A DNA stretch of 64,000 nt from Solibacillus cecembensis (lineage in GTDB: Bacteria > Bacillota > Bacilli > Bacillales_A > Planococcaceae). This document shows, one piece after another, positions 1 to 7,794 of this stretch. The position numbers were made by a program, and so were the translations under genes. The stretch's first letter is position 1; each line of letters opens with the position of its first letter. The notes under the pieces are model-generated. The model worked only from the letters and a program-made list of their open reading frames with translations. It searched no databases and was not told the DNA's origin. The stretch is taken from NCBI RefSeq assembly GCF_001439635.1, contig NZ_LMBZ01000004.1:62001-126000 (forward strand), written 5' to 3'.

Positions 1-142
1 TTTCACGGTGAGTAGTGTATTTCTTCTCACGTGAGCAATATTTTTTAAGTTCAAGACGTTCTGGATTGTTACGCTTGTTCTTTTTTGAAATATAGTTACG
101 TTCGCCGCAGTCTGTGCAAGCTAAAGTAATATTTACGCGCAT
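1..142 (-). CDS. rpmG: 50S ribosomal protein L33 (3' end cut by window)
   Basis: Translating the minus strand from an ATG at 142 gives a 47-codon fragment beginning [17 protein letters not shown] and running through [13 protein letters not shown] to THRE, which is the L33 pattern. L33 is a small protein of the large ribosomal subunit near the E site. Two or three codons are missing at the window edge, against a usual length of about 49 residues. Three cysteines are visible: a CxxC pair and one lone Cys. GGAGGG lies just upstream; ATGs at 145 and 142 are both possible, and 142 has the better spacing. A promoter-like extended -10 lies about 70 bp upstream. Confidence 0.93.
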   Translation of the reverse strand, partial: MRVNITLACTDCGERNYISKKNKRNNPERLELKKYCSREKKYTTHRE

Positions 143-209
143 CATTAACCCTCCCACTCTAATTCAAGAATTCTAATTTAAAATTGAGCATGATTTATAC
201 GACTAATCC

Positions 210-237
210 ATTATAACATGTTTTATAAAGAAATCCA
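210..237 (-). promoter_or_regulatory. Probable sigma-A promoter of rpmG (extended -10)
   Basis: On the minus strand TGTTATAAT gives a perfect -10 (210-215) with the TG of an extended -10. A weak -35 (TGGATT, 232-237) lies 16 bp upstream. It is correctly placed about 70 bp before the rpmG start. Confidence 0.5.
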
Positions 238-419
238 GTTGTTATTTAATAATTGATTAAACTTTTTTTAACTCAAATTATATTTATATAGGTAGAAGGT
301 GGAATTGCCCCTTCCATTATTTCATTGGCATTCAAACAATCATTGCAGGAATTAACGCCGAAGTACCATTTATATGATAAAATAGATGTAAGCAACGTTC
401 AATAATAGGAGGACTCTCA

Positions 420-884
420 GTGGATATCGCAACAATTATTATGATTATCGGAATCGTTTTTATTATTATTTCCATGTTCTTAAAAGATAAATCAAATAAA
501 ATAGAAAACGATTTAGAAGACTTATCAATTAATATTTATCAGGAAACAAATGCGCTAAAGCGACGTATTAAAACAGTGGAAGAGGAACTTTTAGTCGAAC
601 CTAACTTCCAAATTCAACCACAAAAAAGATTACCAGCAAAACAAAAAGATGCGATGGAAAGCTTTCAACAAGTAGCTGCCCAAGTAAAGGCCGCTCAAGC
701 ATACGGTTCCCAAACGACACCATCCGCACCACAAACACAAGGAACAAAACCTATTAATGGGATTTTAGTCAGCCAAGTTCTCGCTCTCCATGAACAAGGC
801 CTTTCTCTTGAAGACATTAGTATTCGATCTACATTAACACATGCACAAATACAATCCATTATTGCTTCTGGAGGCCGCCTATGA
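420..884 (+). CDS. Small membrane-anchored protein with C-terminal helix-turn-helix-like segment
   Basis: The 154-residue protein starts with GTG at 420, seven bases after a perfect AGGAGG. Residues 4-21 form one hydrophobic helix (IATIIMIIGIVFIIISMFL), giving an N-out or signal-anchor topology. A charged coiled-coil-like stretch follows (about 25-60), then a low-complexity Gln/Pro/Ala linker, then a compact C-terminal segment (about 112-150) of the form VLALHEQGLSLEDISIRSTL, which resembles a small helix-turn-helix. The layout recalls the short SwrB/YlxL-type proteins of Bacilli, but there are no flagellar genes next to it, so that assignment is weak. Its stop codon overlaps the next gene by four bases (ATGA), implying translational coupling. 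Confidence 0.7.
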   Translation: MDIATIIMIIGIVFIIISMFLKDKSNKIENDLEDLSINIYQETNALKRRIKTVEEELLVEPNFQIQPQKRLPAKQKDAMESFQQVAAQVKAAQAYGSQTTPSAPQTQGTKPINGILVSQVLALHEQGLSLEDISIRSTLTHAQIQSIIASGGRL

Positions 885-1360
885 AAACTTCCTTACGTGC
901 ATTTGGAATTGGTTTATTTATAGCTGGCGCAAGTTTTACGTTGTACGAAAAATTTGGACCGATTGCCGCAACACAAGACGTTTCACAATATGAGGAGCAA
1001 ATTGCCGCATACGAACAACAGATCGACAGTCTAGAACAGCAGCTTCAAAATGAAAACACGGTGGCCACTACAATAAAAGAATCTACAAAACAGGAGGCAA
1101 AAAAGGAGCAGCCGACTAATACCACTTCAAAAGAACAAGATGTCATTACGCGCACCATTTACATATATGAAAATATGTCACTTTATGAGATTGGTCAGCA
1201 ACTAGAAGCAGAGCAAATCGTAAAAAATGGTCGCGAAATCGAGCTCTACTTGTCAAAGCCTGAGTTTTCACGTTCCATTCAAAAAGGTGCATTTGACTTA
1301 CACTCCGATATGACAGTCGACGAAATCGCTAAAACACTGACAGGTAAAAAAATGGACTAG
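881..1360 (+). CDS. Membrane-anchored protein with MltG/YceG-like LysM-like domain, no catalytic domain
   Basis: The 159-residue protein has an N-terminal hydrophobic segment (about 6-22), a coiled coil (about 35-60, repeated EEQ/EQQ), a polar linker, and a C-terminal domain (about 95-157) reading YENMSLYEIGQQLEAEQIV ... RSIQKGAFDLHSDMTVDEIAKTLTGKK. That domain matches the small substrate-positioning domain at the N-terminus of the endolytic transglycosylase MltG (the G-x-L/F-x-L-x-x-x-M-x-x-x-E-I pattern). The MltG catalytic domain with its active-site Glu is absent, so this is probably a non-enzymatic cell-envelope protein. It overlaps the preceding gene by four bases and is followed by an intrinsic terminator, so the two form one unit. 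Confidence 0.75.
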   Translation: MKTSLRAFGIGLFIAGASFTLYEKFGPIAATQDVSQYEEQIAAYEQQIDSLEQQLQNENTVATTIKESTKQEAKKEQPTNTTSKEQDVITRTIYIYENMSLYEIGQQLEAEQIVKNGREIELYLSKPEFSRSIQKGAFDLHSDMTVDEIAKTLTGKKMD

Positions 1361-1396
1361 TATTGACCATCCAAAATAGAAGTCATTTCTTATTTT

Positions 1397-1437
1397 CATG
1401 CGAATCATCGAACGGTTCGCATGTTTTCTGTTTTTTA
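1397..1437 (+). terminator. Intrinsic terminator of the 420-1360 unit
   Basis: Inverted repeat CATGCGAA/TTCGCATG (8 bp perfect, 11-base loop) followed by TTTTCTGTTTTTT, 36 bp after the stop codon. Confidence 0.8.
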
Positions 1438-1470
1438 TCAGGAAATTCATTCAAGTAAGGATGTGTTAAA

Positions 1471-2124
1471 TTGGTGAAGAGTCGAGCAGCACTCATTAGT
1501 TCCTTTGTACTTTTATGTATATGTATGATTTTATCCTTCCCCTTCCTGAACAATCGAATGGTAGATACCCGCGCCACATTCATGTCTTTTCCAATCAGAA
1601 ATCAAGATGGGTATATAACAATCGGTATCATTGGATCTATTTTATTTGTAATCGCAATTATTTTACTTGTTATTGGTTTAAAGAAATATCATGTCCGAAT
1701 CGTATTTATCGTTCTGATCTTAAATGCTATGTTGCCCAATCAACTGATGACATTGTACCAAGAAACTTTCGCAAAAGGGATTTCTGCCATTTCATATGAT
1801 GGGGAAGGGCATTGTACTTTTGAAAACGTAAGCAAAAATCGGCTAATTGGTGAATGTAACTTTGTATTACAGAATCATAGTAATGACGAAGTGACTTTTG
1901 AAATAGAATTTTTAGATCCTTATTTCATAGAAGATGACGCACGAATGGAATCGCTCATGAATGTAGCGGGACCACATACAATTACAATCGAAGCCAATCG
2001 TAAAAAAACAATTAATATGAAGGAACTACTTAATGTAACCGATGTTCCAAATCATATTGAAAGTGGCTCTTCAAGCAATATTCATTTTAAATTAATAGAT
2101 AGGAACGCTTATCGCATTTTATAG
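1471..2124 (+). CDS. Hypothetical membrane protein, three hydrophobic segments plus beta-rich C-terminal domain
   Basis: I do not recognise a named family. The 217-residue product has hydrophobic segments at about 7-25, 48-68 and 75-95, then a soluble, probably extracellular region (about 105-217) rich in alternating beta-type sequence (ECNFVLQNHSNDEVTFEIEF ...), reminiscent of immunoglobulin-like telokinin-type domains of Bacillus surface proteins. The start is TTG at 1471 or GTG at 1474, after AAGGATG. It stands alone between two terminators, so it is probably monocistronic. Confidence 0.65.
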   Translation: MVKSRAALISSFVLLCICMILSFPFLNNRMVDTRATFMSFPIRNQDGYITIGIIGSILFVIAIILLVIGLKKYHVRIVFIVLILNAMLPNQLMTLYQETFAKGISAISYDGEGHCTFENVSKNRLIGECNFVLQNHSNDEVTFEIEFLDPYFIEDDARMESLMNVAGPHTITIEANRKKTINMKELLNVTDVPNHIESGSSSNIHFKLIDRNAYRIL

Positions 2125-2145
2125 CCTCATTAACATTCTACTTAT

Positions 2146-2187
2146 AAAAGACGCATTCGCATTAAGTTCATTTCGAATGCGTCTTTT
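2146..2187. terminator. Strong bidirectional intrinsic terminator
   Basis: 14-bp perfect stem AAAAGACGCATTCG / CGAATGCGTCTTTT with a 14-base loop, flanked by A and T runs. It serves the hypothetical gene on the left and could stop minus-strand transcription from the LysR gene. Confidence 0.85.
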
Positions 2188-2192
2188 CATGA

Positions 2193-2244
2193 AAAAATCT
2201 GTGACATCCACAGGGGTTTGAATCCCCACTTATAGAAGTAGAAG
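2193..2244 (+). repeat. Copy (a) of a dispersed palindrome-bearing intergenic repeat
   Basis: The stretch AAAAATCTGTGACATCC ... GGGGTTTGAATCCCC ... TATAGAAGTAGAAG contains a GGGG/CCCC hairpin. Its left part matches the minus strand of the element at 55138-55256 (AAAATCTGTGACATCC, 16 of 16). Its right part matches the minus strand at about 17720-17805 (ATCCGCCGAGGTTTGAACCCC). It lies directly 3' of the LysR gene. Confidence 0.6.
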
Positions 2245-2245
2245 A

Positions 2246-3133
2246 TTACTGCTGAATCGAGTTAAAATAATCCCTAACAAATGAAATAAATTGATTGGTT
2301 GCTGATGACTTTTTTGTGTTGTCTAAATAGGCAATACCAATTGCGCGTTTGCAATTTTCAGCATCTACTGGAATCATTTGCACCTCATATTGTTCAATTC
2401 CCTTAATTGAAGGAATTAAAGAAACACCTAACCCGCTTTCCACTAGCCCCGCTAACGTATGTACCTCTTCCCCTTCAAACGCCACATTCAGCGGAAAACC
2501 CTCTTGTTGAAACAACTCATCCACTGAGTTACGTAAAGAATTTCCTTTTTTGATTGTAATAAATGGACGATGGGCAAACTCCTCCACCTTAATAAACTCC
2601 TTTTTGCTAAGTACATCATTTTTCGGAACAATTAAAAATAACTCCTCTTCCCATAACTTTTCCCAATAAATATACGATTTATAGTCCAGTGAAGAAATTA
2701 AACATACATCCAATTGACCATCTTCTAGCTTTTCTAGTAATACTCCTGAATTACTTTGGGTCAATTGAAATTTCATGTTTGGGTAGACGGTCCGAATATC
2801 GTTCATTAACGCTGGAATAACTTTCAGCCCAAGCGTATGCATAAAGCCGATTGCCACCTCCCCATAACCTGGTGAAACGATATTTTGTAAATCTTCACGT
2901 GCCTTATCATAATCGCGTAGTAGTTGTTCCGTACGTTCTAAAAAAAAGCGTCCATAACGATTTAAACGAATTGTTCGGCCACGTCGTTCAAATAATTGTG
3001 TACCTAGGCTCGCTTCTAATTGGGCAATCGATTTGCTTAAGGCTGGTTGAGTAATATGAAGTTGTTCCGCTGCCCGCGACATATTTTCATATTGCGCAAC
3101 GGTCTTAAAATAGAGTAACGGTAATAATTCCAT
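2246..3133 (-). CDS. LysR-family transcriptional regulator (YybE-like)
   Basis: The 295-residue regulator has the classic LysR layout. An N-terminal winged helix-turn-helix (about 1-60) contains YFKTVAQYENMSRAAEQLHI and TQPALSKSIAQLE. A two-lobed co-inducer-binding domain follows (about 88-290), including GLVESGLGVSLIPS. I chose the second ATG (MELLPLLYF, 3133): AAGGGGA is 9 bases upstream of it but only one base from the first ATG, and family members usually begin MEL. It is divergent from the MFS transporter at 3249 and probably controls it; the pairing resembles yybE/yybF of B. subtilis. The ligand is unknown. Confidence 0.9.
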   Translation of the reverse strand: MELLPLLYFKTVAQYENMSRAAEQLHITQPALSKSIAQLEASLGTQLFERRGRTIRLNRYGRFFLERTEQLLRDYDKAREDLQNIVSPGYGEVAIGFMHTLGLKVIPALMNDIRTVYPNMKFQLTQSNSGVLLEKLEDGQLDVCLISSLDYKSYIYWEKLWEEELFLIVPKNDVLSKKEFIKVEEFAHRPFITIKKGNSLRNSVDELFQQEGFPLNVAFEGEEVHTLAGLVESGLGVSLIPSIKGIEQYEVQMIPVDAENCKRAIGIAYLDNTKKSSATNQFISFVRDYFNSIQQ

Positions 3134-3204
3134 TTTCCACATTCCCCTTATTACTTTTATTTATAAGCGACATAAAAACAATGAATTATCTTTATTATGA
3201 CACG

Positions 3205-3222
3205 TTCCTTATACTGAAGGAA
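3205..3222. promoter_or_regulatory. Candidate LysR operator
   Basis: Dyad TTCCTT-N6-AAGGAA in the 115-bp divergent intergenic region between the LysR gene and the MFS transporter, overlapping a TATACT -10-like element at 3210-3215. Position and symmetry suit a LysR-type site; binding is inferred. Confidence 0.4.
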
Positions 3223-3248
3223 ATAGCAAACCAATTTTAGGAAGACAT

Positions 3249-4478
3249 GTGAGGTTTTCATCGATGAAATACATACAAAGAGGAACAAAACAATTTACAC
3301 TTACGAACTTAGCTTTATTTGCAGCTGGATTTATTACATTTGCCAACCTTTACGTGACACAGCCTCTATTGCCACAGTTTACTCTTGACTATGGAGTGTC
3401 TCCCGTCGTAGCAAGCTTATCCCTTTCTGTTGCTACTTGTGTGCTAGCCTTTAGCTTAATCTTATTTGGGTCGTTATCAGAAGCTTGGGGGAGAAAAAAA
3501 TTAATGACCGTTTCCATCATCGCCGCTTCATTTCTTACAATTACTCTTGCTTTTGCCCCAACATTTGAAATATTATTATTGCTCCGTATCGTACAAGGCT
3601 TTGTATTTGCAGGTGTGCCAGCAATTGCTATGGCGTATTTAGGAGAAGAAATGGAGCCGTCAAGCTTAGGTGTAGCAATGGGCTTATACATAAGCGGCAA
3701 TGCCATTGGGGGACTTTCTGGGCGAGTCATTATGGGCATGATGACGGACTTCTTTAGCTGGCAAATGGGGATGATTTTTTTAGGATTACTTAGCTTAATC
3801 ATTTGTCTTTATTTCATTTGGGCTTTGCCGCCATCGAAACACTTCAAACCGCGCCCACTTCAATTAAAAGCAATGACCCAATCATTATTGCAGCATTTAA
3901 AAGATCCTGGTCTCATTTGCTTATTCGGCATTGCCTTTACGCTCATGGGCAGCTTTGTTACGATGTTCAACTATATCGGGTTTAAACTCCTCGATGCACC
4001 GTACAATTTAAGTGCAACCATTGTCGGATGGATTTTCATCGTTTATTTAGTTGGTTCATGGAGTTCCGCATGGTTTGGTAGCTTATCCGATCGATTTGGT
4101 CGACAACGCGTCCTCTACATCGGTATTTTCATTATGATGAGCGGTGGGTTGCTTACATTACCGGAAAGCTTGCTCGTAAAAATTATAGGCATTACAGTAT
4201 TCACATTCGGATTTTTCGGCTCACATTCGATTGCGAGTGGTTGGGTGAGTCGCCGCGCCATAAAAGACAAGGCTCAAGCTTCATCGCTTTATTTATTTGC
4301 CTATTATTTAGGGTCAAGTGTTGGAGGAACGGTTGGCGGTATTTTTTGGGTGCGCTATGGCTGGACTGGTCTTATCGTGTACATTACAAGCGCATTAGCT
4401 ATCACTTTTACACTTGCGGCCGTCATCCATTTAATTAATCAATCGCAGAAAACGGTCCAAACAAGCGTTCAAACATAA
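3249..4478 (+). CDS. Major facilitator superfamily transporter (YybF/YnfM-like)
   Basis: A 409-residue, 12-segment MFS permease. The loop 2-3 signature is seen as GSLSEAWGRKKLM and the loop 8-9 equivalent as GSLSDRFGRQRVL; the overall sequence is of the drug/arabinose-efflux type (YTQPLLP-like start LYVTQPLLPQF, RIVQGFVFAGVPAIAMAYL). It probably exports a small molecule by proton antiport; the substrate is not evident. The start is GTG at 3249 (AGGA 7 bases upstream) or ATG at 3264 (GTGAGG 9 bases upstream). It is divergent from the LysR gene, and a bidirectional terminator follows. Confidence 0.92.
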   Translation: MRFSSMKYIQRGTKQFTLTNLALFAAGFITFANLYVTQPLLPQFTLDYGVSPVVASLSLSVATCVLAFSLILFGSLSEAWGRKKLMTVSIIAASFLTITLAFAPTFEILLLLRIVQGFVFAGVPAIAMAYLGEEMEPSSLGVAMGLYISGNAIGGLSGRVIMGMMTDFFSWQMGMIFLGLLSLIICLYFIWALPPSKHFKPRPLQLKAMTQSLLQHLKDPGLICLFGIAFTLMGSFVTMFNYIGFKLLDAPYNLSATIVGWIFIVYLVGSWSSAWFGSLSDRFGRQRVLYIGIFIMMSGGLLTLPESLLVKIIGITVFTFGFFGSHSIASGWVSRRAIKDKAQASSLYLFAYYLGSSVGGTVGGIFWVRYGWTGLIVYITSALAITFTLAAVIHLINQSQKTVQTSVQT

Positions 4479-4522
4479 AAAAAGCAAGTTCATTCTTCTC
4501 ATTCGAATGAACTTGCTTTTTC
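4477..4522. terminator. Bidirectional intrinsic terminator between MFS and degV genes
   Basis: Perfect 13-bp stem AGCAAGTTCATTC / GAATGAACTTGCT with A-run and T-run on either side, separating convergent genes. Confidence 0.88.
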
Positions 4523-4525
4523 TTA

Positions 4526-5377
4526 TTATTGTCGAACCCACGTAAGTCCTAGCGTTCCTTCACCTGCATGTACGCCAACGCAAGCTGAAAGTGGTGTTGG
4601 TGTAAAGTTGATTGTCGGGAATTGAACTTCCAATTCCTTTTTCCACTCTACCGCACCCACTTCATTGTTACAGTTAATCACTGCCACTTCTAGTACGGGT
4701 GATTTTACAATCGCTTCTTGTAATTGCTCAATCGCAAACTTCTTAGCGCGTTTGTCTGCTCGAACTTTTTGAATCACTTCTACTCCGCCCGCTTCGTTGT
4801 ATGCAATTACTAATTTGATGTTTAACAGATTACTTAAAAACATGGCCGTTCCTGATACACGACCACTTTTATGTAATTGCTCTAAGCTTGCTGGTATGAA
4901 GATTAACCTTGATTTATCACAAATCGCTTCAATTTGCTGCACAATTTCCTCTGGTTCAAGACCTTGCTTTTCGAGTTCCATCCCTCTTTCCAGCATTACT
5001 TGCATTGGATAAGAACCGATTTTAGAATCGATCGCATAGTTTTTGAAGCCCGCCTGTTCAGCTGCCATTGGAGAACTCACAACTGTACCGGATAATTGCT
5101 CAGAAGTATGAATGGCAATCGCACAATCATACCCTTCTTCTTTCAACTTTTCATACAAGGCAACATGTTCACCAAATGCGGGCTGTGATGTTTTTGGATG
5201 TTGTTTTGCATCGCGCAATTTATGATAAAATTCGTCATGCGTCATATCAATCGTTTCGCGTAGAGCGCCCTCTTCAAATATAATATTTAACGCCAATACA
5301 TGGACATTATTTTTTTCAATGAATTCTTCAGTTAGCAATGCGGCTGTGTCTGTTACCCAGGCAATCTTTTTTCCCAT
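4526..5377 (-). CDS. DegV family fatty-acid-binding protein (FakB-like)
   Basis: The 283-residue protein fits the DegV/FakB family: N-terminal KIAWVTDTAALLTEEF (phosphate-site loop, usually ITDSTADL), TSQPAFGEH near residue 75, HTSEQLSGT near 109, and a C-terminal VGVHAGEGTLGLTW replacing the usual H-x-GPG motif. Members bind a fatty acid and present its carboxylate to the kinase FakA for phosphorylation before phospholipid synthesis. No fakA gene is nearby. It is monocistronic, convergent with the MFS gene. Confidence 0.9.
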   Translation of the reverse strand: MGKKIAWVTDTAALLTEEFIEKNNVHVLALNIIFEEGALRETIDMTHDEFYHKLRDAKQHPKTSQPAFGEHVALYEKLKEEGYDCAIAIHTSEQLSGTVVSSPMAAEQAGFKNYAIDSKIGSYPMQVMLERGMELEKQGLEPEEIVQQIEAICDKSRLIFIPASLEQLHKSGRVSGTAMFLSNLLNIKLVIAYNEAGGVEVIQKVRADKRAKKFAIEQLQEAIVKSPVLEVAVINCNNEVGAVEWKKELEVQFPTINFTPTPLSACVGVHAGEGTLGLTWVRQ

Positions 5378-5613
5378 TAATTGTGAGCCCCTTGATTATG
5401 TATTTTATATCTCCACAAAATGTATAGGAGAATACGTTTTCACCATAGTGACATTTGTCATATTCTAATATTTTTTTGAGGAATAGGACATTTTTTCGAC
5501 ATTTTTCACCAATGTGATTTTTTTGTAATACACGTTAATTATTTTACAGTTCAGCTAAAATTAAGTACGCTATCAATAGAATTTCAACTATTTTATTCTC
5601 AAGGAGGGATTGA

Positions 5614-6084
5614 ATGAATCTTTATGAAATTACTGTACACACTGAAAATCATGAACACTATTCATTAGAAAAGTATAAAGGCAATGTGCTGCTCATTGTG
5701 AATACTGCTAGTAAATGCGGATTCACGAAGCAATTTACACAATTAGAAGCCCTCTATCAAAAATACAAAGATCAAGGTTTCACTATTTTAGGCTTCCCTT
5801 CCGATCAATTTAAACAGGAATTGGATTCAGGTGAAGAAGCTGCCCAATTTTGCCGCCTTGAATACGGTGTATCATTCCCGATGCATGAAATCGTTAAAGT
5901 AAACGGTGCCAATGCACATCCACTTTTTCAACATTTAGCCTCAGAAAAGAAAGGCTTGTTAGGACAAGCAATTAAATGGAACTTCACAAAATTTTTAGTC
6001 GATCGTGAAGGCAATGTTATAAAACGTTATGCTCCTGTCGATACTCCCTTAGTAACCGAAAAGGAGATTGAGCAATTATTATAA
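5614..6084 (+). CDS. Glutathione peroxidase-family thiol peroxidase (copy 1)
   Basis: A 156-residue thioredoxin-fold peroxidase with the family tetrad elements: peroxidatic Cys35 in NTASKCGFT, Gln65 in GFPSDQF, and Trp in KWNFTKF near 130. A second Cys near 80 (QFCRLEYGVSFP) is the likely resolving cysteine, so it probably uses thioredoxin rather than glutathione, as bacterial members do. In the usual GFPCNQF motif the Cys is Ser here. An AAGGAGGG Shine-Dalgarno precedes the ATG. A second, longer paralogue lies at 19955. Confidence 0.93.
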   Translation: MNLYEITVHTENHEHYSLEKYKGNVLLIVNTASKCGFTKQFTQLEALYQKYKDQGFTILGFPSDQFKQELDSGEEAAQFCRLEYGVSFPMHEIVKVNGANAHPLFQHLASEKKGLLGQAIKWNFTKFLVDREGNVIKRYAPVDTPLVTEKEIEQLL

Positions 6085-6151
6085 AAAGCAACGTTATTTA
6101 TGTAAATTCATCACCATGAATAAAACGCTTTCAATTTTTAAGCTTAATGTT

Positions 6152-6180
6152 TTGACGATAGTTTAAGGGTATACTATAAT
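6152..6180 (+). promoter_or_regulatory. Near-consensus sigma-A promoter of the dehydrogenase gene
   Basis: TTGACG (6152-6157), 17-bp spacer, TATAAT (6175-6180): five of six and six of six matches at ideal spacing. Transcription would start near 6187, leaving a 55-base leader. Confidence 0.8.
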
Positions 6181-6243
6181 GAACTTATCTTCGGTAATGA
6201 AGAAAATTTAAAATTATAATTACTAATTAGGGAGTGTTTATTG

Positions 6244-6978
6244 ATGGGTCGTTTAGAAAATAAAGTAGCAATTATTACAGGTTCAGCACAAGGTATGGGT
6301 GCTGCTCACGCTAAACTTTTCGTATCACAAGGCGCTAAAGTTGTTTTAACAGACTTAAATGAAGAAAAAGGACAAGCATTTGCTGCTGAACTTGGCGAAA
6401 ACGCAATTTTCGTTAAACAAAACGTTGCAAGTGAAGAAGATTGGGCGACAGTTGTTGCAAAAGCTGAAGAAGCATTTGGTCCAGTTAACGTATTAGTAAA
6501 CAACGCTGGTATTACAATGGCGAAAAGCATGTTCGACATGACAGTTGAAGAATACCGTCGCATCGTTGATATTAACCAAGTTTCAGTATTCTTAGGTATG
6601 AAAACTGTAGCACCTTCTATGGAGAAAGCTGGCGGCGGTTCAATCGTTAACATTTCTTCATTAAACGGTTTAGTAGCTGGTGCAATTGGTTACACAGATA
6701 CTAAATTCGCAGTTCGTGGTATGACAAAATCAGCGGCAATCAGCTTAGCGTCAATGGGCATCCGCGTAAACTCTGTACACCCAGGTGTTATCGCTACACC
6801 AATGACTGTTCAAGAAGATACAAAAGCAGCAGTTGAAGCGTTCGCTAAATTTATTCCATTAAAACGCGTTGCACAATCAGAAGAAGTTTCAAACATGGTA
6901 TTATTCTTAGCTTCTGATGATTCTAGCTATTCTACTGGTTCTGAATTTGTTATTGACGGCGGAATTTCAGCTCAATAA
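6244..6978 (+). CDS. Short-chain dehydrogenase/reductase (3-alpha(20-beta)-hydroxysteroid / glucose dehydrogenase-like)
   Basis: A 244-residue classical SDR with the NAD(P) motif TGSAQGMG (about 13-20), an Asp after beta-2 (LTDLN) suggesting NAD(H) preference, NNAG (about 86-89), a catalytic Ser in VNISS, and YTDTK (Tyr150, Lys154). The substrate cannot be read from sequence; close families reduce hydroxysteroids, sugars and acyl compounds. TTG at 6241 and ATG at 6244 are adjacent possible starts; GGGAG lies 9 bases before the ATG. The near-consensus promoter and the uniform codon choice (GGT, GTT, CGT/CGC, AAC, TTA) suggest high expression. Confidence 0.9.
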   Translation: MGRLENKVAIITGSAQGMGAAHAKLFVSQGAKVVLTDLNEEKGQAFAAELGENAIFVKQNVASEEDWATVVAKAEEAFGPVNVLVNNAGITMAKSMFDMTVEEYRRIVDINQVSVFLGMKTVAPSMEKAGGGSIVNISSLNGLVAGAIGYTDTKFAVRGMTKSAAISLASMGIRVNSVHPGVIATPMTVQEDTKAAVEAFAKFIPLKRVAQSEEVSNMVLFLASDDSSYSTGSEFVIDGGISAQ

Positions 6979-7029
6979 TTATATTAATATGGGTATTGAT
7001 TTTAAGTTCTTCTCAATATCCCAACAATT

Positions 7030-7065
7030 ACAGCCAGTTATCGATTTTTTTCGGTGGCTGGCTGT
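7030..7065 (+). terminator. Probable terminator of the SDR gene, within a 304-bp gap
   Basis: ACAGCCAG / CTGGCTGT 8-bp stem with inner CGA/TCG pairing; the following T-tract is interrupted (TTCATTTTGTATTT), so strength is uncertain. A weaker imperfect hairpin (GGGTATTGA / TCAATATCCC) precedes it. Nothing else recognisable occupies 6979-7215. Confidence 0.5.
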
Positions 7066-7215
7066 TCATTTTGTATTTCCCATTAAATTGATACACCGTA
7101 CATAGTAGTAACTTATTACAATAAAACGAAATTGAAAACACATGGCTAGTCCGAGTGAGTCCGACCGCTTCCCTTTGCCGAAAAGGATTTACATTTGCAT
7201 TTGCATTTAGACATA

Positions 7216-7256
7216 AATAAAAAATCGCTATCGTGTAAGTAATACTTTAGCGATTT
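7216..7256 (-). terminator. Intrinsic terminator of the DUF5713 gene
   Basis: AAATCGCTA / TAGCGATTT stem; on the minus strand it runs into TTTTTTATTTAT. Confidence 0.75.
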
Positions 7257-7282
7257 ATATCCAACATTACGTTCTTATTTTC

Positions 7283-7600
7283 TCACCAATGTCTATTTCG
7301 AATCGCTTCCTCAATATCAATCTCGATTTGATAAGCGTTCAGCATTAAGTAGACCGTATCTGCTATTGACTCTCTCGCAACCGTTTCGATTTCGCTCCCA
7401 TTCTCCTCAAATTCTTCAGCTAAATCATTAATTCTATGTGTCATTTCGTCTAATTTTAGTTGCACGGTTTCATTTGTATGGTTTTCCGTTTCCAGAAAGT
7501 GAGCGACTCCTTCAATTGTAGCTTTGATCTTGTCTACTAAAAAATCTGGGAAGTATGAATCTCTATACATATCTACTAAATAATTTATGTCTTTTGCCAA
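7283..7600 (-). CDS. DUF5713 family protein
   Basis: A 105-residue, acidic, all-helical protein beginning MAKDINYLVDMYRDSYFPD, typical of the small DUF5713 family, whose function is unknown. It starts with TTG at 7600, six bases after GGAGGG. No membrane segment or metal motif is visible. It stands alone, with its own terminator. Confidence 0.75.
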   Translation of the reverse strand: MAKDINYLVDMYRDSYFPDFLVDKIKATIEGVAHFLETENHTNETVQLKLDEMTHRINDLAEEFEENGSEIETVARESIADTVYLMLNAYQIEIDIEEAIRNRHW

Positions 7601-7751
7601 TGCTATCCCTCCATCATATTGAATCTATAAATATAGTAACATATGAGTGTTGTGGGTTTACAGGTAATTCAAATTTATAACTGCATACCTCTACCTCTTG
7701 AATTAAAGCCGCATAATGTCATATTAGAAATAATTGGATGGATAATGAACT

Positions 7752-7786
7752 AAAAAAGCTTAAAGGAATCATTGATTTCCTTAAGC
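7752..7786 (-). terminator. Intrinsic terminator of bdhA
   Basis: AGCTTAAAGGAATCA / TGATTTCCTTAAGCT near-perfect stem followed on the minus strand by TTTTTTA. Confidence 0.85.
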
Positions 7787-7794
7787 TCTTCTCA

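Noticed and set aside
1383..1583. 66-codon minus-strand open frame across the terminator at 1397
   Set aside because: Overlaps a plus-strand gene start and an intrinsic terminator, with no ribosome site; a shadow frame.
5450..5461. Palindrome TGACA-TT-TGTCA upstream of the degV gene
   Set aside because: Symmetric but short, in AT-rich DNA, with no adjacent regulator gene to bind it; not enough to call an operator.
7123..7200. Possible direct repeat TTTGCATTTGCATTT
   Set aside because: Only two and a half short units; simple-sequence noise, not an array.
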